A stretch of DNA of 64,000 nt from Collinsella sp. OM04-5 (GCF_003439125.1 NZ_QSUU01000001.1:62001-126000), one strand, 5' to 3'. Counted from the stretch's first letter, positions 52,353-61,565 are shown. Numbers and translations are program-made. The notes: a model not told the origin generated them from the letters alone.

Positions 52353-52397
52353 AAGAAGGTGCGCTGCCTGCGGTTGATGCAGGCAGCGCACCTTCTT
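52353..52397. terminator. 19-bp perfect hairpin between convergent genes
   Basis: AAGAAGGTGCGCTGCCTGC (52353-52371) pairs perfectly with 52379-52397 around GGTTGAT. It lies between the antiporter and SDR genes; A-rich and T-rich ends allow termination in both directions. Confidence 0.85.
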
Positions 52398-52439
52398 GCG
52401 TTGAGCTCGGTTGAGGTTTAAAGCTGTGGCTTGCGACCT

Positions 52440-53189
52440 TTAGGAGCGGGCGGCTCCGTCGACGGGGAGGATGGCGCCCGTGACGTAGGCGGACATGTCG
52501 CTCGCCAGGAAGACAAAGGCGTTGGCGACATCCTCGGGCTCGCCCATGCGGCCCAGCGGAATGGTGGCGATGATGGGCTTGATGACCTCTTCGGGCAGGT
52601 TGGCGACCATATCGGTCTTGGTCACACCGGGGGCGACGGCGTTGACGCGAATGCCCATGGGGGCGAGCTCGCGCGAGAGCGACTGGACCATGCCGTTGAC
52701 GGCAAACTTGGACGTGGGGTAGCCGACACCGGAGGGCTGGCCGTACTTGGCGACCATCGAGCTCGTGGTGGTGATGGTGCCGCCGTGGCCGGCCTCGGTC
52801 ATGATCTTGGCGGCAGCCTGGTGGCCATTAAAGACAGCGACGACGTTGAGGTCCATGACCTTTGCAAACTCCTCGGCCGTGTAGTCCAAAAGGGGGGAGC
52901 GCTGGGAGATGCCGGCATTGTTGACGACGGTGTCCAAGCCGCCCATATCGTCGGCAGCCGCGGCGAAGGCTTCGGTTACGGCCTCGAGTGAGGTGAGGTC
53001 GCAGGAGCGGCCCCAGACCTTGGCCTCGGGATAGGCAGCTTCCAGCTTCTCAACGGCAGCATCGGCAGTCTCCTGGCGCGAGCCAAATACGGTGACGGCA
53101 GCGCCTTCCTCGATAAAACGGCAGGCGATGGCATAGCCGATACCGCGCGTGCCTCCGGTGATGATTGCTTTCTTGCCCTCGAGCAACAT
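52440..53189 (-). CDS. Short-chain dehydrogenase/reductase (FabG-like)
   Basis: The classical SDR motifs are present: ITGGTRGIGYAIACRF (cofactor loop), NNAGISQRSPLLD, the catalytic Ser in TTTSSMVAKYG, the YxxxK in GYPTSKFAVNGMV, and VNAVAPGVTKTDMV. The final VFLASDMSAYVTGAILPVDGA is FabG-like. It reduces a keto substrate with NAD(P)H; whether it serves fatty acid synthesis is open because no fab genes are adjacent. ATG 53189 follows GAGAGGAAG; the frame extends to 53261 without support. Confidence 0.9.
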   Translation of the reverse strand: MLLEGKKAIITGGTRGIGYAIACRFIEEGAAVTVFGSRQETADAAVEKLEAAYPEAKVWGRSCDLTSLEAVTEAFAAAADDMGGLDTVVNNAGISQRSPLLDYTAEEFAKVMDLNVVAVFNGHQAAAKIMTEAGHGGTITTTSSMVAKYGQPSGVGYPTSKFAVNGMVQSLSRELAPMGIRVNAVAPGVTKTDMVANLPEEVIKPIIATIPLGRMGEPEDVANAFVFLASDMSAYVTGAILPVDGAARS

Positions 53190-53342
53190 GGTGCTTCCTC
53201 TCATCGCGGGCGGACATTCGCAGCACAGCGTAGCGGTAGCCGGAATCGGCCGCGTTTGCATATCGGTGAACGGTAGCCCGTGTTACCGATGAGCGGCTCG
53301 CGCAAATGTGCTCTGCCGTCGTGCTTAGGGCAGGAGACAAAA

Positions 53343-53372
53343 GGGCTCCCGTCCCACATCGGACGGGAGCCC
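53343..53372 (-). terminator. Rho-independent terminator of hom
   Basis: GGGCTCCCGTCC (53343-53354) pairs with 53361-53372, and on the minus strand the stem is followed by TTTTGTC. It lies 31 nt after the hom stop codon. Confidence 0.88.
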
Positions 53373-53403
53373 TCAAGGCGCGTATTGCTGGGCGAGCGTT
53401 GGG

Positions 53404-54747
53404 TTAGTTCGCCATGACGTCTTCGGTCCAAGCCTCGACGTCCTCGATGCGCAGGACGTTGGCGACCTCGGCCACGCAGTCGACGCTGGCAAGTTCGGCG
53501 GCGGCAGCCTGGACGTCCTTCTCGAGTGCGCGGTGCGTCAGGAAGATGACCGAGCAGGCATCGCTGACGCCCGACTTGCCGTCCTCGACCTGGTTGATGA
53601 GCGAGATCGAGATGTTGTGCTTGGCAAAGATGTCGACCGTCTCGGACAGGGCGCCCACGCGGTCGGCGACCTTCAGGCGCACATAGTACTTGGTCTGGAG
53701 CTCGTCCATGGGCTTAAAGGCGAGGTTGTGGCCATAGGGCTCAATCTCGGGCAGCGGGGCCACGCCGCGGCTGATTTGCTCGGAGAGCGACAGAATATCG
53801 CCCACGACGGCGCTCGCGGTGGGGAAGGAGCCTGCGCCCGCGCCGTAGAACATGGTCTCGCCCACGGCGTCGCCTACCACGTAGACAGCGTTCATGGCAC
53901 CGTTGACCTTGGCAAGCATGTGGTCGGCGGGGATCAGCGTGGGATGCACGCGGACGTCGACGCCGGCGTCGGTGTTGCGGGCGATGCCGAGCAGCTTAAT
54001 GGTGTAGCCGAGCTCGCGGGCCTGGGCGATGTCCTCGGCGCCGATGGTACGGATACCCTGCTGGTACACATCATCGGTGGTAACGCGGGTGCCAAAGCCG
54101 ATGGAGGCGAGGATGGCCGTCTTGCTGGCGGCATCGAAGCCGTCGACGTCGGCGGACGGGTCGGCCTCGGCATAGCCCTTGGCCTGCGCGTCGGCAAGCA
54201 CGTCGGCGTAATCGGCGCCCTCGGCGTCCATGCGCGACAGGATGTAGTTGGTGGTACCGTTGAGAATGCCGGCGATGGTCAGGATCTTGTTGCCCACCAG
54301 GTCGTGCTCGAGCGTGCTGACGATGGGGATGCCGCCACCGCAGCTGGCCTCGCACTTAATCTGCACGCCGCACTCACGCGCCTTCTCGGCAAGCGTCTCG
54401 ACATGGCGGCCCAGCAGAGCCTTGTTGGCGGAGACGACATGCTTGCCATTCTCGAAGGCAGTGGTAAAGATCTCGGTTGCGGGATGCTCGCCTCCGATGA
54501 GCTCGACGACGATGTCGACGGCGGGGTCGGTGACGACGTCGTGCCAGTCACTCGTAAAGGCCTCGCGCTCAATGCCTGCCGCCTCGGCCTGCTCCCAAGC
54601 AAGCGCGCAGGCGCGGGTCAGCTTAAGGTCGATGCCGTAGGCTGCCAGGTACTCATCGTGGTGGCTCTTGATCAGACGGGCCACGCCGCCGCCGACGGTT
54701 CCCAGACCGATCAGACCGACGTTCACGGTGCGCAGGGATTCGCTCAT
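53404..54747 (-). CDS. hom: Homoserine dehydrogenase
   Basis: The N-terminal NAD(P) site is VNVGLIGLGTVGGGVARL. The catalytic domain follows (HVVSANKALLGRHVETLAE, CGGGIPIVSTLEHDLVGNKILTIAGILNGTTNYILSRM, GYAEADPSADVDGFDAASKTAIL), then a C-terminal ACT domain (about residues 350-440, YYVRLKVADRVGALSETVDIF) that usually gives threonine feedback. It makes homoserine for threonine and methionine. Tandem neighbours are unrelated, so it is a single-gene unit with its own terminator. It is divergent from the liv locus. Confidence 0.95.
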   Translation of the reverse strand: MSESLRTVNVGLIGLGTVGGGVARLIKSHHDEYLAAYGIDLKLTRACALAWEQAEAAGIEREAFTSDWHDVVTDPAVDIVVELIGGEHPATEIFTTAFENGKHVVSANKALLGRHVETLAEKARECGVQIKCEASCGGGIPIVSTLEHDLVGNKILTIAGILNGTTNYILSRMDAEGADYADVLADAQAKGYAEADPSADVDGFDAASKTAILASIGFGTRVTTDDVYQQGIRTIGAEDIAQARELGYTIKLLGIARNTDAGVDVRVHPTLIPADHMLAKVNGAMNAVYVVGDAVGETMFYGAGAGSFPTASAVVGDILSLSEQISRGVAPLPEIEPYGHNLAFKPMDELQTKYYVRLKVADRVGALSETVDIFAKHNISISLINQVEDGKSGVSDACSVIFLTHRALEKDVQAAAAELASVDCVAEVANVLRIEDVEAWTEDVMAN

Positions 54748-54997
54748 AGATAGCTCCTTCGTGCATCTTATGGATGGATTAACCGCTTAAAGGTTGAGTG
54801 CATTCTAGCGTGAACCGGGGGCGCGTGCTCGCCAGGCAACAGGAGCCGCACAAAACGGCACCCCCGAAACGCTGCGGAAACATTGGAAACACGCTCGCTA
54901 CAAACGGACTTCCGTAACAAACTGTCAACGTTTGCGCCATAAGGTTTGCCCTGTACCGCAAGACGGCCGCACCGCGGCCAGCGAAAAAGGGGACACC

Positions 54998-56164
54998 ATG
55001 TTCAACATCAACAGCACGCTCAGCCGTAGGAACTTTCTCGCCGGCGCTGCGGCGCTCGGCAGCACCGCCGCACTCGCTGGTTGCTCGTCGGGTGGCTCGG
55101 ACGGCGGCACCGCCGATGACGGCAAGACCTTCAAGATTGGCGTTATCGGCCCTCTGACCGGCGCCGCGGCAACCTATGGCGTTTCGGCCGAGAAGGGTGC
55201 CAAGCTTGCCGCCAAGGATTTCTCGACCAAGGACCTCAAACTCTCGCTTAAGTCCGAGGATGACGTCGCCGACGGCGAGAAGGCTATCAACGCCTTCAAT
55301 ACCCTGTGCGACTGGGGCATGCAGGCGCTCGTCGGCCCCGTCACGACTGGTGCCGCCGTCGCTGTCTCGGGCGAGATCGCCGACGATATGCTCATGGTCA
55401 CGCCCTCTGCTTCGTCCCTCGACGTCACCAAGGACAAGACCACGGTTTTCCAGGTTTGCTTTACCGACCCCACCATGGGCGCGAGTGCTGCCAAGTTTTT
55501 GGCCGAGAAGTATGCAGACGCCAAGATCGCCCTGTTCTACAACTCCGGCGATACGTACAGCTCGGGTGTTGCCGATGCCTTTGCCGAGCAGGCCAAGGAG
55601 TCCAAACTTGATATCGTCGATGCCGAGACCTTTAAGGACGACTCCTCCACGAGCTTTACCAACCAGCTCACCAAGGCCAAGGAGGCCGGCGCCACGCTCA
55701 TCTTTGCGCCGATCTACTACACGCCGGCGTCCGTTTTGCTCAAGAACGCCAAGGACATGGGATACGACATGACCCTCATGGGTACCGACGGCATGGACGG
55801 CCTGCTCTCCGTTGAGGGCTTCGACACCTCCCTTGCCGAGGGCGTGCTGCTCATGACCCCGTTCTCTGCCGACGATGAGAAGAACGCCGACTTCGTCAAG
55901 GCATATAAGGACGCCTACGACGAGACGCCCAACCAGTTTGCCGCCGATGCCTATGACTGCGTCCATGCGATTGTCGAGGCTATCGATAAGGCAGACATCG
56001 ATATTACGGCCGACGGCGCCGACATTGCCGGCGACCTCGCCAAGGCCATGCGTAAAATCAAGATCGAGGGCCTGACGGGCGAGCTCACGTGGAACGACGA
56101 GGGCCAAGTCGAAAAGCCTGCTACGGCCTATGTGATTCAGGACGGCAAGTACATCGCTGCCTAA
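54998..56164 (+). CDS. livK: Branched-chain amino acid ABC transporter substrate-binding lipoprotein 1
   Basis: A twin-Arg-like SRRNFLAGAAALG signal and the lipobox ALAGCSSG (acylated Cys) place this protein on the outer face of the membrane. The mature part is a Leu/Ile/Val-binding fold: FKIGVIGPLTGAAATYG, ALVGPVTTGAAVAVSG, VFQVCFTDPTMGASAAKFL and FAPIYYTPASVLLKNAKDMGYD. ATG 54998 has AAAGGGGAC upstream; the open frame to 54932 is not supported. It is closely similar to the next gene, a tandem duplication with an independent leader. Confidence 0.92.
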   Translation: MFNINSTLSRRNFLAGAAALGSTAALAGCSSGGSDGGTADDGKTFKIGVIGPLTGAAATYGVSAEKGAKLAAKDFSTKDLKLSLKSEDDVADGEKAINAFNTLCDWGMQALVGPVTTGAAVAVSGEIADDMLMVTPSASSLDVTKDKTTVFQVCFTDPTMGASAAKFLAEKYADAKIALFYNSGDTYSSGVADAFAEQAKESKLDIVDAETFKDDSSTSFTNQLTKAKEAGATLIFAPIYYTPASVLLKNAKDMGYDMTLMGTDGMDGLLSVEGFDTSLAEGVLLMTPFSADDEKNADFVKAYKDAYDETPNQFAADAYDCVHAIVEAIDKADIDITADGADIAGDLAKAMRKIKIEGLTGELTWNDEGQVEKPATAYVIQDGKYIAA

Positions 56165-56435
56165 GTGTGCATAAAGCGCAACCGATGAGGCAGTTTTATT
56201 CAGGGCGGGGTCGCCTGTAACAGAATGGAAACATTACTTTTACACAATAAAGTGGCATTACTGCATAAAAAAATAGAAATACGCAGAAATATGGATAAAT
56301 GAACAAATCCAAAGAAAAGTTGAAATAATCGCCACTTTTCCTAACTAAAGCGTCTACTATTTTGCGAACGCCGAACACGGCGAAGGATGGCCTGTCGGGC
56401 AACCAAAACCCGACGAGATTTGAGAGGAGAGCCGC
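56165..56435 (+). other. AT-rich intergenic region between the two binding-protein genes
   Basis: The segment 56216-56360 is far richer in A+T than its surroundings. It carries inverted 8-mers AAAGTGGC (56249-56256) and GCCACTTT (56331-56338). A TACTAT (56355-56360) or TTGAAA...TAACTA (56320-56347) could be promoter elements for the second gene. No small gene is visible. Confidence 0.45.
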
Positions 56436-57623
56436 ATGTCGAGCCTCACCGGTAAGTCATTGAACCCTGTTATGAATCGCAGGAGCGTTATCGCGAGCGC
56501 AGCAGGTCTGGGGGCGATGTCCATTCTAGCGGGCTGCTCCTCCAACGGCGGCGACAGTGGTTCCGCTTCGGGCGACGCTTCGTTTAAGATCGGCACCATC
56601 GGCCCGCTGACCGGCGCCAACGCGTCCTACGGCAAGTCTGTTACCCAGGGCGTCGAGCTTGGCTGCAAGGACTTCTCCACCAAGGAGCTGCCGCTTGCCA
56701 GCAAGGCCGAGGATGACCAGGCCGATGGCGAGAAGGCCGTCAACGCCTTCAACACCCTGCTCGACTGGGGCATGCAGGCCCTCGTCGGCCCGACCACCAC
56801 GGGCGCGTCGGTTGCCGTTGCCGCCGAGTGTGGTAACGACCCCAAGACGTTCATGATCACCCCGTCCGCGTCCTCCGAGGACGTCACCGACGGCAAGGAT
56901 TGCGTCTTCCAGGTTTGCTTCACCGACCCCAACCAGGGCGTCAACGCTGCCAAGTTCCTGGCGCAGAAGTATGCGGACGAGAAGTTCGTGCTGTTCTATA
57001 ACTCCGGCGACGCCTATTCTTCGGGTGTCGCGGATGCCTTTAAGGTTCAGGCTGCTGAGTCCAAGCTCGAGATTGTCGACGAGGAGACCTTTAAGGACGA
57101 CTCCGCCACGAGCTTTACCAACCAGCTGACCAAGGCCAAGCAGGCCGGCGCCACCATGATCTTTGCGCCGATCTACTACACCCCGGCCTCCGTCCTGCTC
57201 AAGAACGCCAAGGACATGGGCTACGACGTCAAGATGATGGGCTGCGACGGCATGGACGGCATCCTGGGCGTTGAGGGCTTCGACACCTCTCTTGCCGAGG
57301 GTCTGCTGCTCATGACCCCGTTCTCTGCCGACGACGAGAAGAACGCCGACTTCGTCAACGCTTACAAGGATAAGTACGGCGATACCCCCGACCAGTTTGC
57401 CGCTGACGCCTACGACGGTGTGCACGCGGTGGCCGAGGCCCTCAAGGAGGCCGGTCTTGGTGTCGACGCCGACCCGACCGAGGTCGCCGAGAAGCTGTCC
57501 AAGGCTATGCTCAAGATTACCGTTGACGGTCTGACCGGCAAGCTCACCTGGAACGATAAGGGTCAGGTCCAGAAGGAGCCCACGGCGTACGTCATCACCG
57601 ACGGCAAGTACGTACAGGCCTAA
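56436..57623 (+). CDS. Branched-chain amino acid ABC transporter substrate-binding lipoprotein 2
   Basis: This is a paralogue of the preceding binding protein, with matching blocks throughout (FKIGTIGPLTGANASYG, SFTNQLTKAKQAGATMIFAPIYYTPASVLLKNAKDMGYD, LLLMTPFSADDEKNADFV). The signal has NRRSVIASAAGLGAMSILAGC with a lipobox Cys. Divergence is greatest at both termini and around residues 120-150, which may change ligand preference. GAGAGGAGAG precedes ATG 56436. Two hairpins separate it from livH, which would reduce expression of the membrane genes relative to the binding proteins. Confidence 0.92.
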   Translation: MSSLTGKSLNPVMNRRSVIASAAGLGAMSILAGCSSNGGDSGSASGDASFKIGTIGPLTGANASYGKSVTQGVELGCKDFSTKELPLASKAEDDQADGEKAVNAFNTLLDWGMQALVGPTTTGASVAVAAECGNDPKTFMITPSASSEDVTDGKDCVFQVCFTDPNQGVNAAKFLAQKYADEKFVLFYNSGDAYSSGVADAFKVQAAESKLEIVDEETFKDDSATSFTNQLTKAKQAGATMIFAPIYYTPASVLLKNAKDMGYDVKMMGCDGMDGILGVEGFDTSLAEGLLLMTPFSADDEKNADFVNAYKDKYGDTPDQFAADAYDGVHAVAEALKEAGLGVDADPTEVAEKLSKAMLKITVDGLTGKLTWNDKGQVQKEPTAYVITDGKYVQA

Positions 57624-57655
57624 TAGGCCGCCTTACATAGAGCGGTTTTGATCCC

Positions 57656-57715
57656 AAGCAGGGGAGGTTTTGGCCTTCCCTGCTTGCTTGGTATCTAGGG
57701 ACGATGTAACGTCCC
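57656..57715 (+). terminator. Tandem hairpins between binding-protein and permease genes
   Basis: AAGCAGGGGAGG (57656-57667) pairs with CCTTCCCTGCTT (57674-57685), with one G-U pair. GGGACG (57698-57703) pairs with CGTCCC (57710-57715), followed by TGTTT. They may act as a partial terminator that keeps binding protein in excess. Confidence 0.6.
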
Positions 57716-57762
57716 TGTTTCATACATCAACTGGAAACCTATTCGAAAGGGGGATGTGGAAC

Positions 57763-58644
57763 ATGACAGTCTTTATCCAATACCTGGTCAACGGCCTGTC
57801 CATGGGCAGCGTCTACGCCATCATCGCGTTGGGCTACACCATGGTCTACGGTATCGCCAAGATGCTGAACTTCGCTCACGGCGACGTCATCATGGTCGGT
57901 GCCTATGTCTCGTTCTGCGCCACGTCGTATCTCGGCCTCCCGGGCTGGGCATCTGTAATTCTCTCTTGTGTGGTCTGCACGGTTCTCGGTGTTCTCATCG
58001 AGGGTCTGGCATACAAGCCGCTGCGCCAAGCAGGCCCTCTGGCCGTTCTGATCACGGCCATCGGCGTGTCTTACTTCCTGCAGAACGCCGCGCAGCTTCT
58101 GTGGGGCGCCACGCCCAAGAACTTCACTTCGCTCGTCACCTTCCAGGTGCCGGAGTTCTTGGCCAAGTTCAACGTAAGCGCCGTCTCGCTCGTCACCATC
58201 GTCGCCTGCCTGGTTATCATGGCCGGCCTGATGTTCTTTACAGGCAAGACCAAGATGGGCAAAGCCATGCGCGCCGTGTCCGAGGACAAGGCCGCCGCTC
58301 AGCTCATGGGCATCAACGTCAACCGCACCATCTCGATGACGTTCGCCATCGGCTCCGCCCTTGCCGCCATCGCCGGCGTGCTGCTGTGCTCCTACTCGCC
58401 GGTGCTGCAGCCCACGACGGGTGCCATGCCTGGCATCAAGGCCTTCGATGCCGCTGTCTTCGGTGGCATCGGCTCCATCCCCGGTGCCTTTGTCGGTGGC
58501 ATTCTCATCGGTATCATCGAGGCGATGGCACAGGCTTATATTTCCACGAGCCTTGCCAACTCCATCGTCTTTGGTGTTTTGATCATCGTCCTGCTCGTCA
58601 AGCCTGCCGGCCTCTTGGGCAAGTACGTCCCCGAGAAGGTGTAG
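57763..58644 (+). CDS. livH: Branched-chain amino acid ABC permease LivH
   Basis: The membrane protein has eight or nine segments with LivH hallmarks: FIQYLVNGLSMGSVYAIIALGYTMVYGIAKMLNFAHGDVIMVGAYV, the EAA-like MRAVSEDKAAAQLMGINVNRTI loop that contacts the ATPase, and FDAAVFGGIGSIPGAFVGGILIGIIEA. ATG 57763 has AAAGGGGG about 9 nt upstream; ATG 57754 is too close to it. It is co-transcribed with livM, livG and livF. Confidence 0.93.
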   Translation: MTVFIQYLVNGLSMGSVYAIIALGYTMVYGIAKMLNFAHGDVIMVGAYVSFCATSYLGLPGWASVILSCVVCTVLGVLIEGLAYKPLRQAGPLAVLITAIGVSYFLQNAAQLLWGATPKNFTSLVTFQVPEFLAKFNVSAVSLVTIVACLVIMAGLMFFTGKTKMGKAMRAVSEDKAAAQLMGINVNRTISMTFAIGSALAAIAGVLLCSYSPVLQPTTGAMPGIKAFDAAVFGGIGSIPGAFVGGILIGIIEAMAQAYISTSLANSIVFGVLIIVLLVKPAGLLGKYVPEKV

Positions 58645-58653
58645 GTGAGCGTT

Positions 58654-59733
58654 ATGAAGTTTCTTAAAGACAAGCAGACGCGTCACGACTTTGTTACGTA
58701 CGCCATGTGCCTTGTGGCGTTCGCCATCGTGTTCTTTATGCAGTCTAACCACATGATTCCGCGCATGATCGCCGGTCAGCTGGTTCCCATCACGGCCTAT
58801 ATCGTCATGGCTATCTCCCTTAACCTCGTCGTCGGCATCGCGGGCGACTTGTCGCTGGGCCACGCGGGCTTTATGAGCGTCGGCGCCTATACAGGCATCG
58901 TTACCGCGGTCGCCCTCGAGAGCGCCGTTCCCTCCGATCCGATACGTCTTGTCATCAGCATCGTGGTCGGCGCCATCGCTGCCGCCATCCTGGGCTTCTT
59001 GATCGGCATCCCGGTCCTTCGCCTGAGCGGCGATTACCTGGCTATCGTGACGCTGGCCTTTGGCGAGATTATCAAAGAGATCGTCACCTGCCTTATCGTG
59101 GGCGTCGACTCCCACGGCCTGCATGTGATCTTTAACATCACGGGCAACTCCACGATCGACGACCTGCACCTGCTCGAGGACGGCACCGCCATCATCAAGG
59201 GCGCCCAGGGCGCCTCGGGCGTGTCGACGTACTCGACCTTCCTTGCCGGTGCCATCTTGGTCATGGTCGCACTCGTGATCGTGCTCAACCTGGTGCGCAG
59301 CCGTACCGGCCGTGCCATCATGGCCGTGCGCGATAACAAGATTGCAGCCGAGTCCGTGGGCATCTCCGTCACCGAGTACCGCATGATCGCCTTCGTGGTT
59401 TCCGCCGCTCTCGCCGGCGCTGCCGGAGCCCTCTTCGGCGGCAACTTCTCGCAGCTCTCCGCCACTAAGTTCGACTTCAACACGTCGATTCTGATTCTGG
59501 TGTTCGTGGTCTTGGGCGGTCTGGGCAATATGCGCGGCTCCGTCATCGCAGCGGCGTTGCTCACGGTACTTCCCGAGCTGCTCCGTCAGTTCTCGGACTA
59601 CCGCATGCTCATCTATGCCATCGTGCTGATCCTGGTCATGATCTTTACCAACAACCCGCAGCTTAAAGCGTTCTTCGGTCGCGTCAAGGACCGTTTTGCT
59701 TCCAAGAAGGAGGTGGCAGCCGATGCCCAGTAA
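58654..59733 (+). CDS. livM: Branched-chain amino acid ABC permease LivM
   Basis: The permease has LivM blocks LVVGIAGDLSLGHAGFMSVGAYTG, VLRLSGDYLAIVTLAFGEIIKEIV and the ATPase-coupling MAVRDNKIAAESVGISVTEYRMIAF, then FVVLGGLGNMRGSVIAAALLTVLPELLRQF. An alternative GTG start at 58645 directly follows the livH stop. Its 3' end overlaps livG by 11 bp, so the operon is tightly coupled. Confidence 0.92.
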   Translation: MKFLKDKQTRHDFVTYAMCLVAFAIVFFMQSNHMIPRMIAGQLVPITAYIVMAISLNLVVGIAGDLSLGHAGFMSVGAYTGIVTAVALESAVPSDPIRLVISIVVGAIAAAILGFLIGIPVLRLSGDYLAIVTLAFGEIIKEIVTCLIVGVDSHGLHVIFNITGNSTIDDLHLLEDGTAIIKGAQGASGVSTYSTFLAGAILVMVALVIVLNLVRSRTGRAIMAVRDNKIAAESVGISVTEYRMIAFVVSAALAGAAGALFGGNFSQLSATKFDFNTSILILVFVVLGGLGNMRGSVIAAALLTVLPELLRQFSDYRMLIYAIVLILVMIFTNNPQLKAFFGRVKDRFASKKEVAADAQ

Positions 59734-60583
59734 ATTTGAGTTCAACAAGGGCAAGATGGTCCCGTATCCTTCTGGCGCCATCGTTCCCGATCGCGATCTG
59801 GGCCAGCGCCCGGCGCTCGAGTGCATCCACCTGGGCATTGAGTTCGGTGGCCTTAAGGCAGTCGACGACTTTAGCCTGACTATCGGCAAGACCGAGATCG
59901 CCGGCCTGATTGGCCCCAATGGTGCCGGTAAGACCACGGTCTTCAACCTGCTCACCAAGGTGTACCAGCCCACGCACGGCACCATCCTGCTCGACGGTGA
60001 GGACACCTCGGGCAAGTCGGTCTATCAGGTCAACCGCATGGGCATCGCCCGTACGTTCCAAAACATCCGCCTGTTCAACACCATGACGGTGGAGGACAAC
60101 GTCAAGGTCGGTCTGCACAACCAGGAGCGCTATTCCGGTTTTGAGGGCGTGCTGCGCCTGCCGACGTACTGGAAGCACGAGAAGGCCGCCCATGAGCGTG
60201 CCATGGAGCTGCTGTCCATCTTTGATATGGAGCATCTGGCAAGCGAACAGGCCGGCTCGCTGCCTTACGGCGCTCAGCGCCGCCTGGAGATCGTCCGCGC
60301 GCTTGCCACCAACCCCAAGCTGCTGCTGCTCGACGAGCCTGCCGCCGGCATGAACCCGTCCGAGACCGCCGAGCTCATGGAGAACATCGTCAAGATTCGC
60401 GACACCTTTGGCATTGCCATCATGCTTATCGAGCATGATATGTCGCTCGTCATGAACATCTGCGAGGGCATCTGCGTGCTCAACTTTGGTAAGGTTATCG
60501 CCAAGGGCACGGCCGAGGAAATCCAGAACAACGATGCCGTTATCGAGGCATATCTGGGCAAGCAGGATAAGGGGGAGAACTAA
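59723..60583 (+). CDS. livG: Branched-chain amino acid ABC ATPase LivG
   Basis: ATPase motifs are Walker A GPNGAGKTTVFNLL, a LPYGAQRRLEIVRAL signature (with Ala-Gln in place of the usual Gly-Gln), Walker B LLLLDEPAAGMNP and the His switch in LIEHDM. ATG 59723 has AAGGAGG upstream. An unusual ~30-residue N-terminal extension (FNKGKMVPYPSGAIVPDRDLGQRPALE) precedes the ABC domain. It is followed without a gap by livF. Confidence 0.95.
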   Translation: MPSKFEFNKGKMVPYPSGAIVPDRDLGQRPALECIHLGIEFGGLKAVDDFSLTIGKTEIAGLIGPNGAGKTTVFNLLTKVYQPTHGTILLDGEDTSGKSVYQVNRMGIARTFQNIRLFNTMTVEDNVKVGLHNQERYSGFEGVLRLPTYWKHEKAAHERAMELLSIFDMEHLASEQAGSLPYGAQRRLEIVRALATNPKLLLLDEPAAGMNPSETAELMENIVKIRDTFGIAIMLIEHDMSLVMNICEGICVLNFGKVIAKGTAEEIQNNDAVIEAYLGKQDKGEN

Positions 60584-61297
60584 ATGGCAGAGCCGATGCT
60601 TTCCGTCTACAACATCAACGTCTGGTACGGCGCCATCCACGCCATCAAGGACATCTCCTTTAACGTCAACGAGGGCGAGATCGTGGCCCTGATCGGTGCG
60701 AACGGTGCCGGCAAGTCCACAACGCTCAAGACGGTCTCGGGCCTGCTGCGCTCTAAGACCGGCTCCATCAAGTTTATGGGCGAGGACATTACCCATACGC
60801 CCGCTGATAAGCTGGTTGGTAAGGGCCTGGCTCAGGTTCCCGAGGGACGTCGCGCCTTTTTGCAGATGACGGTCGAGGAGAACCTGGAGATGGGTGCCTA
60901 TACGCAGCCCAAGTCCACGGTGGCTCCGGGCCTGGAGCGCGTCTACGAGCAGTTCCCGCGCCTGAAGGAACGTCGTCGCCAGGTCGCCGGCACCCTTTCA
61001 GGCGGCGAGCAGCAGATGCTCGTTATGGGGCGCGCCCTTATGAGTAACCCCAAACTGCTCATGCTTGACGAGCCTTCCATGGGCCTGGCGCCGATTCTGA
61101 TTGAGCAGATCTTCCAGATTGTCGAGGACCTGCACAAGGCCGGCACCACGGTGCTTCTGGTCGAGCAGAACGCGCAGATGGCGCTCTCGATCGCCACGCG
61201 TGGCTACGTGCTCGAGACCGGCAAGATCACCATGACCGGCACCGGCCAAGAGCTCCTGCACGACGATAACGTGCGTAAAGCCTACCTGGGCGGTTAA
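60584..61297 (+). CDS. livF: Branched-chain amino acid ABC ATPase LivF
   Basis: The 237-residue ATPase has Walker A GANGAGKSTTLKTVSG, the LSGGEQQMLVMGRALM signature, Walker B LLMLDEPSMGLAP and LVEQNAQMALSIATRGYVLETG, which is typical of LivF. The start overlaps the end of livG. Its stop is followed after 3 nt by copy B of the structured repeat element. Confidence 0.95.
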   Translation: MAEPMLSVYNINVWYGAIHAIKDISFNVNEGEIVALIGANGAGKSTTLKTVSGLLRSKTGSIKFMGEDITHTPADKLVGKGLAQVPEGRRAFLQMTVEENLEMGAYTQPKSTVAPGLERVYEQFPRLKERRRQVAGTLSGGEQQMLVMGRALMSNPKLLMLDEPSMGLAPILIEQIFQIVEDLHKAGTTVLLVEQNAQMALSIATRGYVLETGKITMTGTGQELLHDDNVRKAYLGG

Positions 61298-61300
61298 CTA

Positions 61301-61469
61301 GTTACGCGGTTTTACCAAACCGCGTAACGGCTCGACGCTGCAAGCCCGCCAGAGCGGCAATCTGCCTTTCAACTTCGGCGGCATGACCAGAAGGTCAATG
61401 CCGCCTCGTTTCAAGGCACCTTGCTCGCTCTGGCGGGTTTTCGCTGTCGTTGCCAAAACATCGACGTTG
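61301..61469 (+). repeat. Structured ~170-nt element, copy B
   Basis: This copy begins 3 nt after the livF stop. Stem 1 is GTTACGCGGTTT-TACC-complement (61301-61312/61317-61328). The outer stem pairs 61345-61356 with 61426-61437 and 61357-61360 with 61421-61424, with a bulged T at 61425. The inner hairpin pairs 61377-61388 with 61393-61405 around AGAA. Paired changes against copy A support a real structure. The gene-free stretch 61298-61623 otherwise holds one more hairpin. Confidence 0.8.
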
Positions 61470-61496
61470 TGGCAGATGCCAACGACTATTCCCTTT

Positions 61497-61565
61497 AAGT
61501 TGCGGTGGAATAGGGACTAAATGGGAGCCTCAGAGGTCAAAAGAGTCCTTATTCCACCGCAACTT
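61497..61565. terminator. 22-bp hairpin before cutC
   Basis: Positions 61497-61518 pair with 61544-61565 over 22 bp with a single G-U, around a 25-nt loop. It is unrelated in sequence to the hairpin that follows copy A of the structured element but is similar in size and place. Confidence 0.55.

Noticed and set aside
57739..60015. 758-codon minus-strand frame opposite livH/livM
   Set aside because: Highly charged, repetitive composition without domains; livH and livM are clear on the plus strand.
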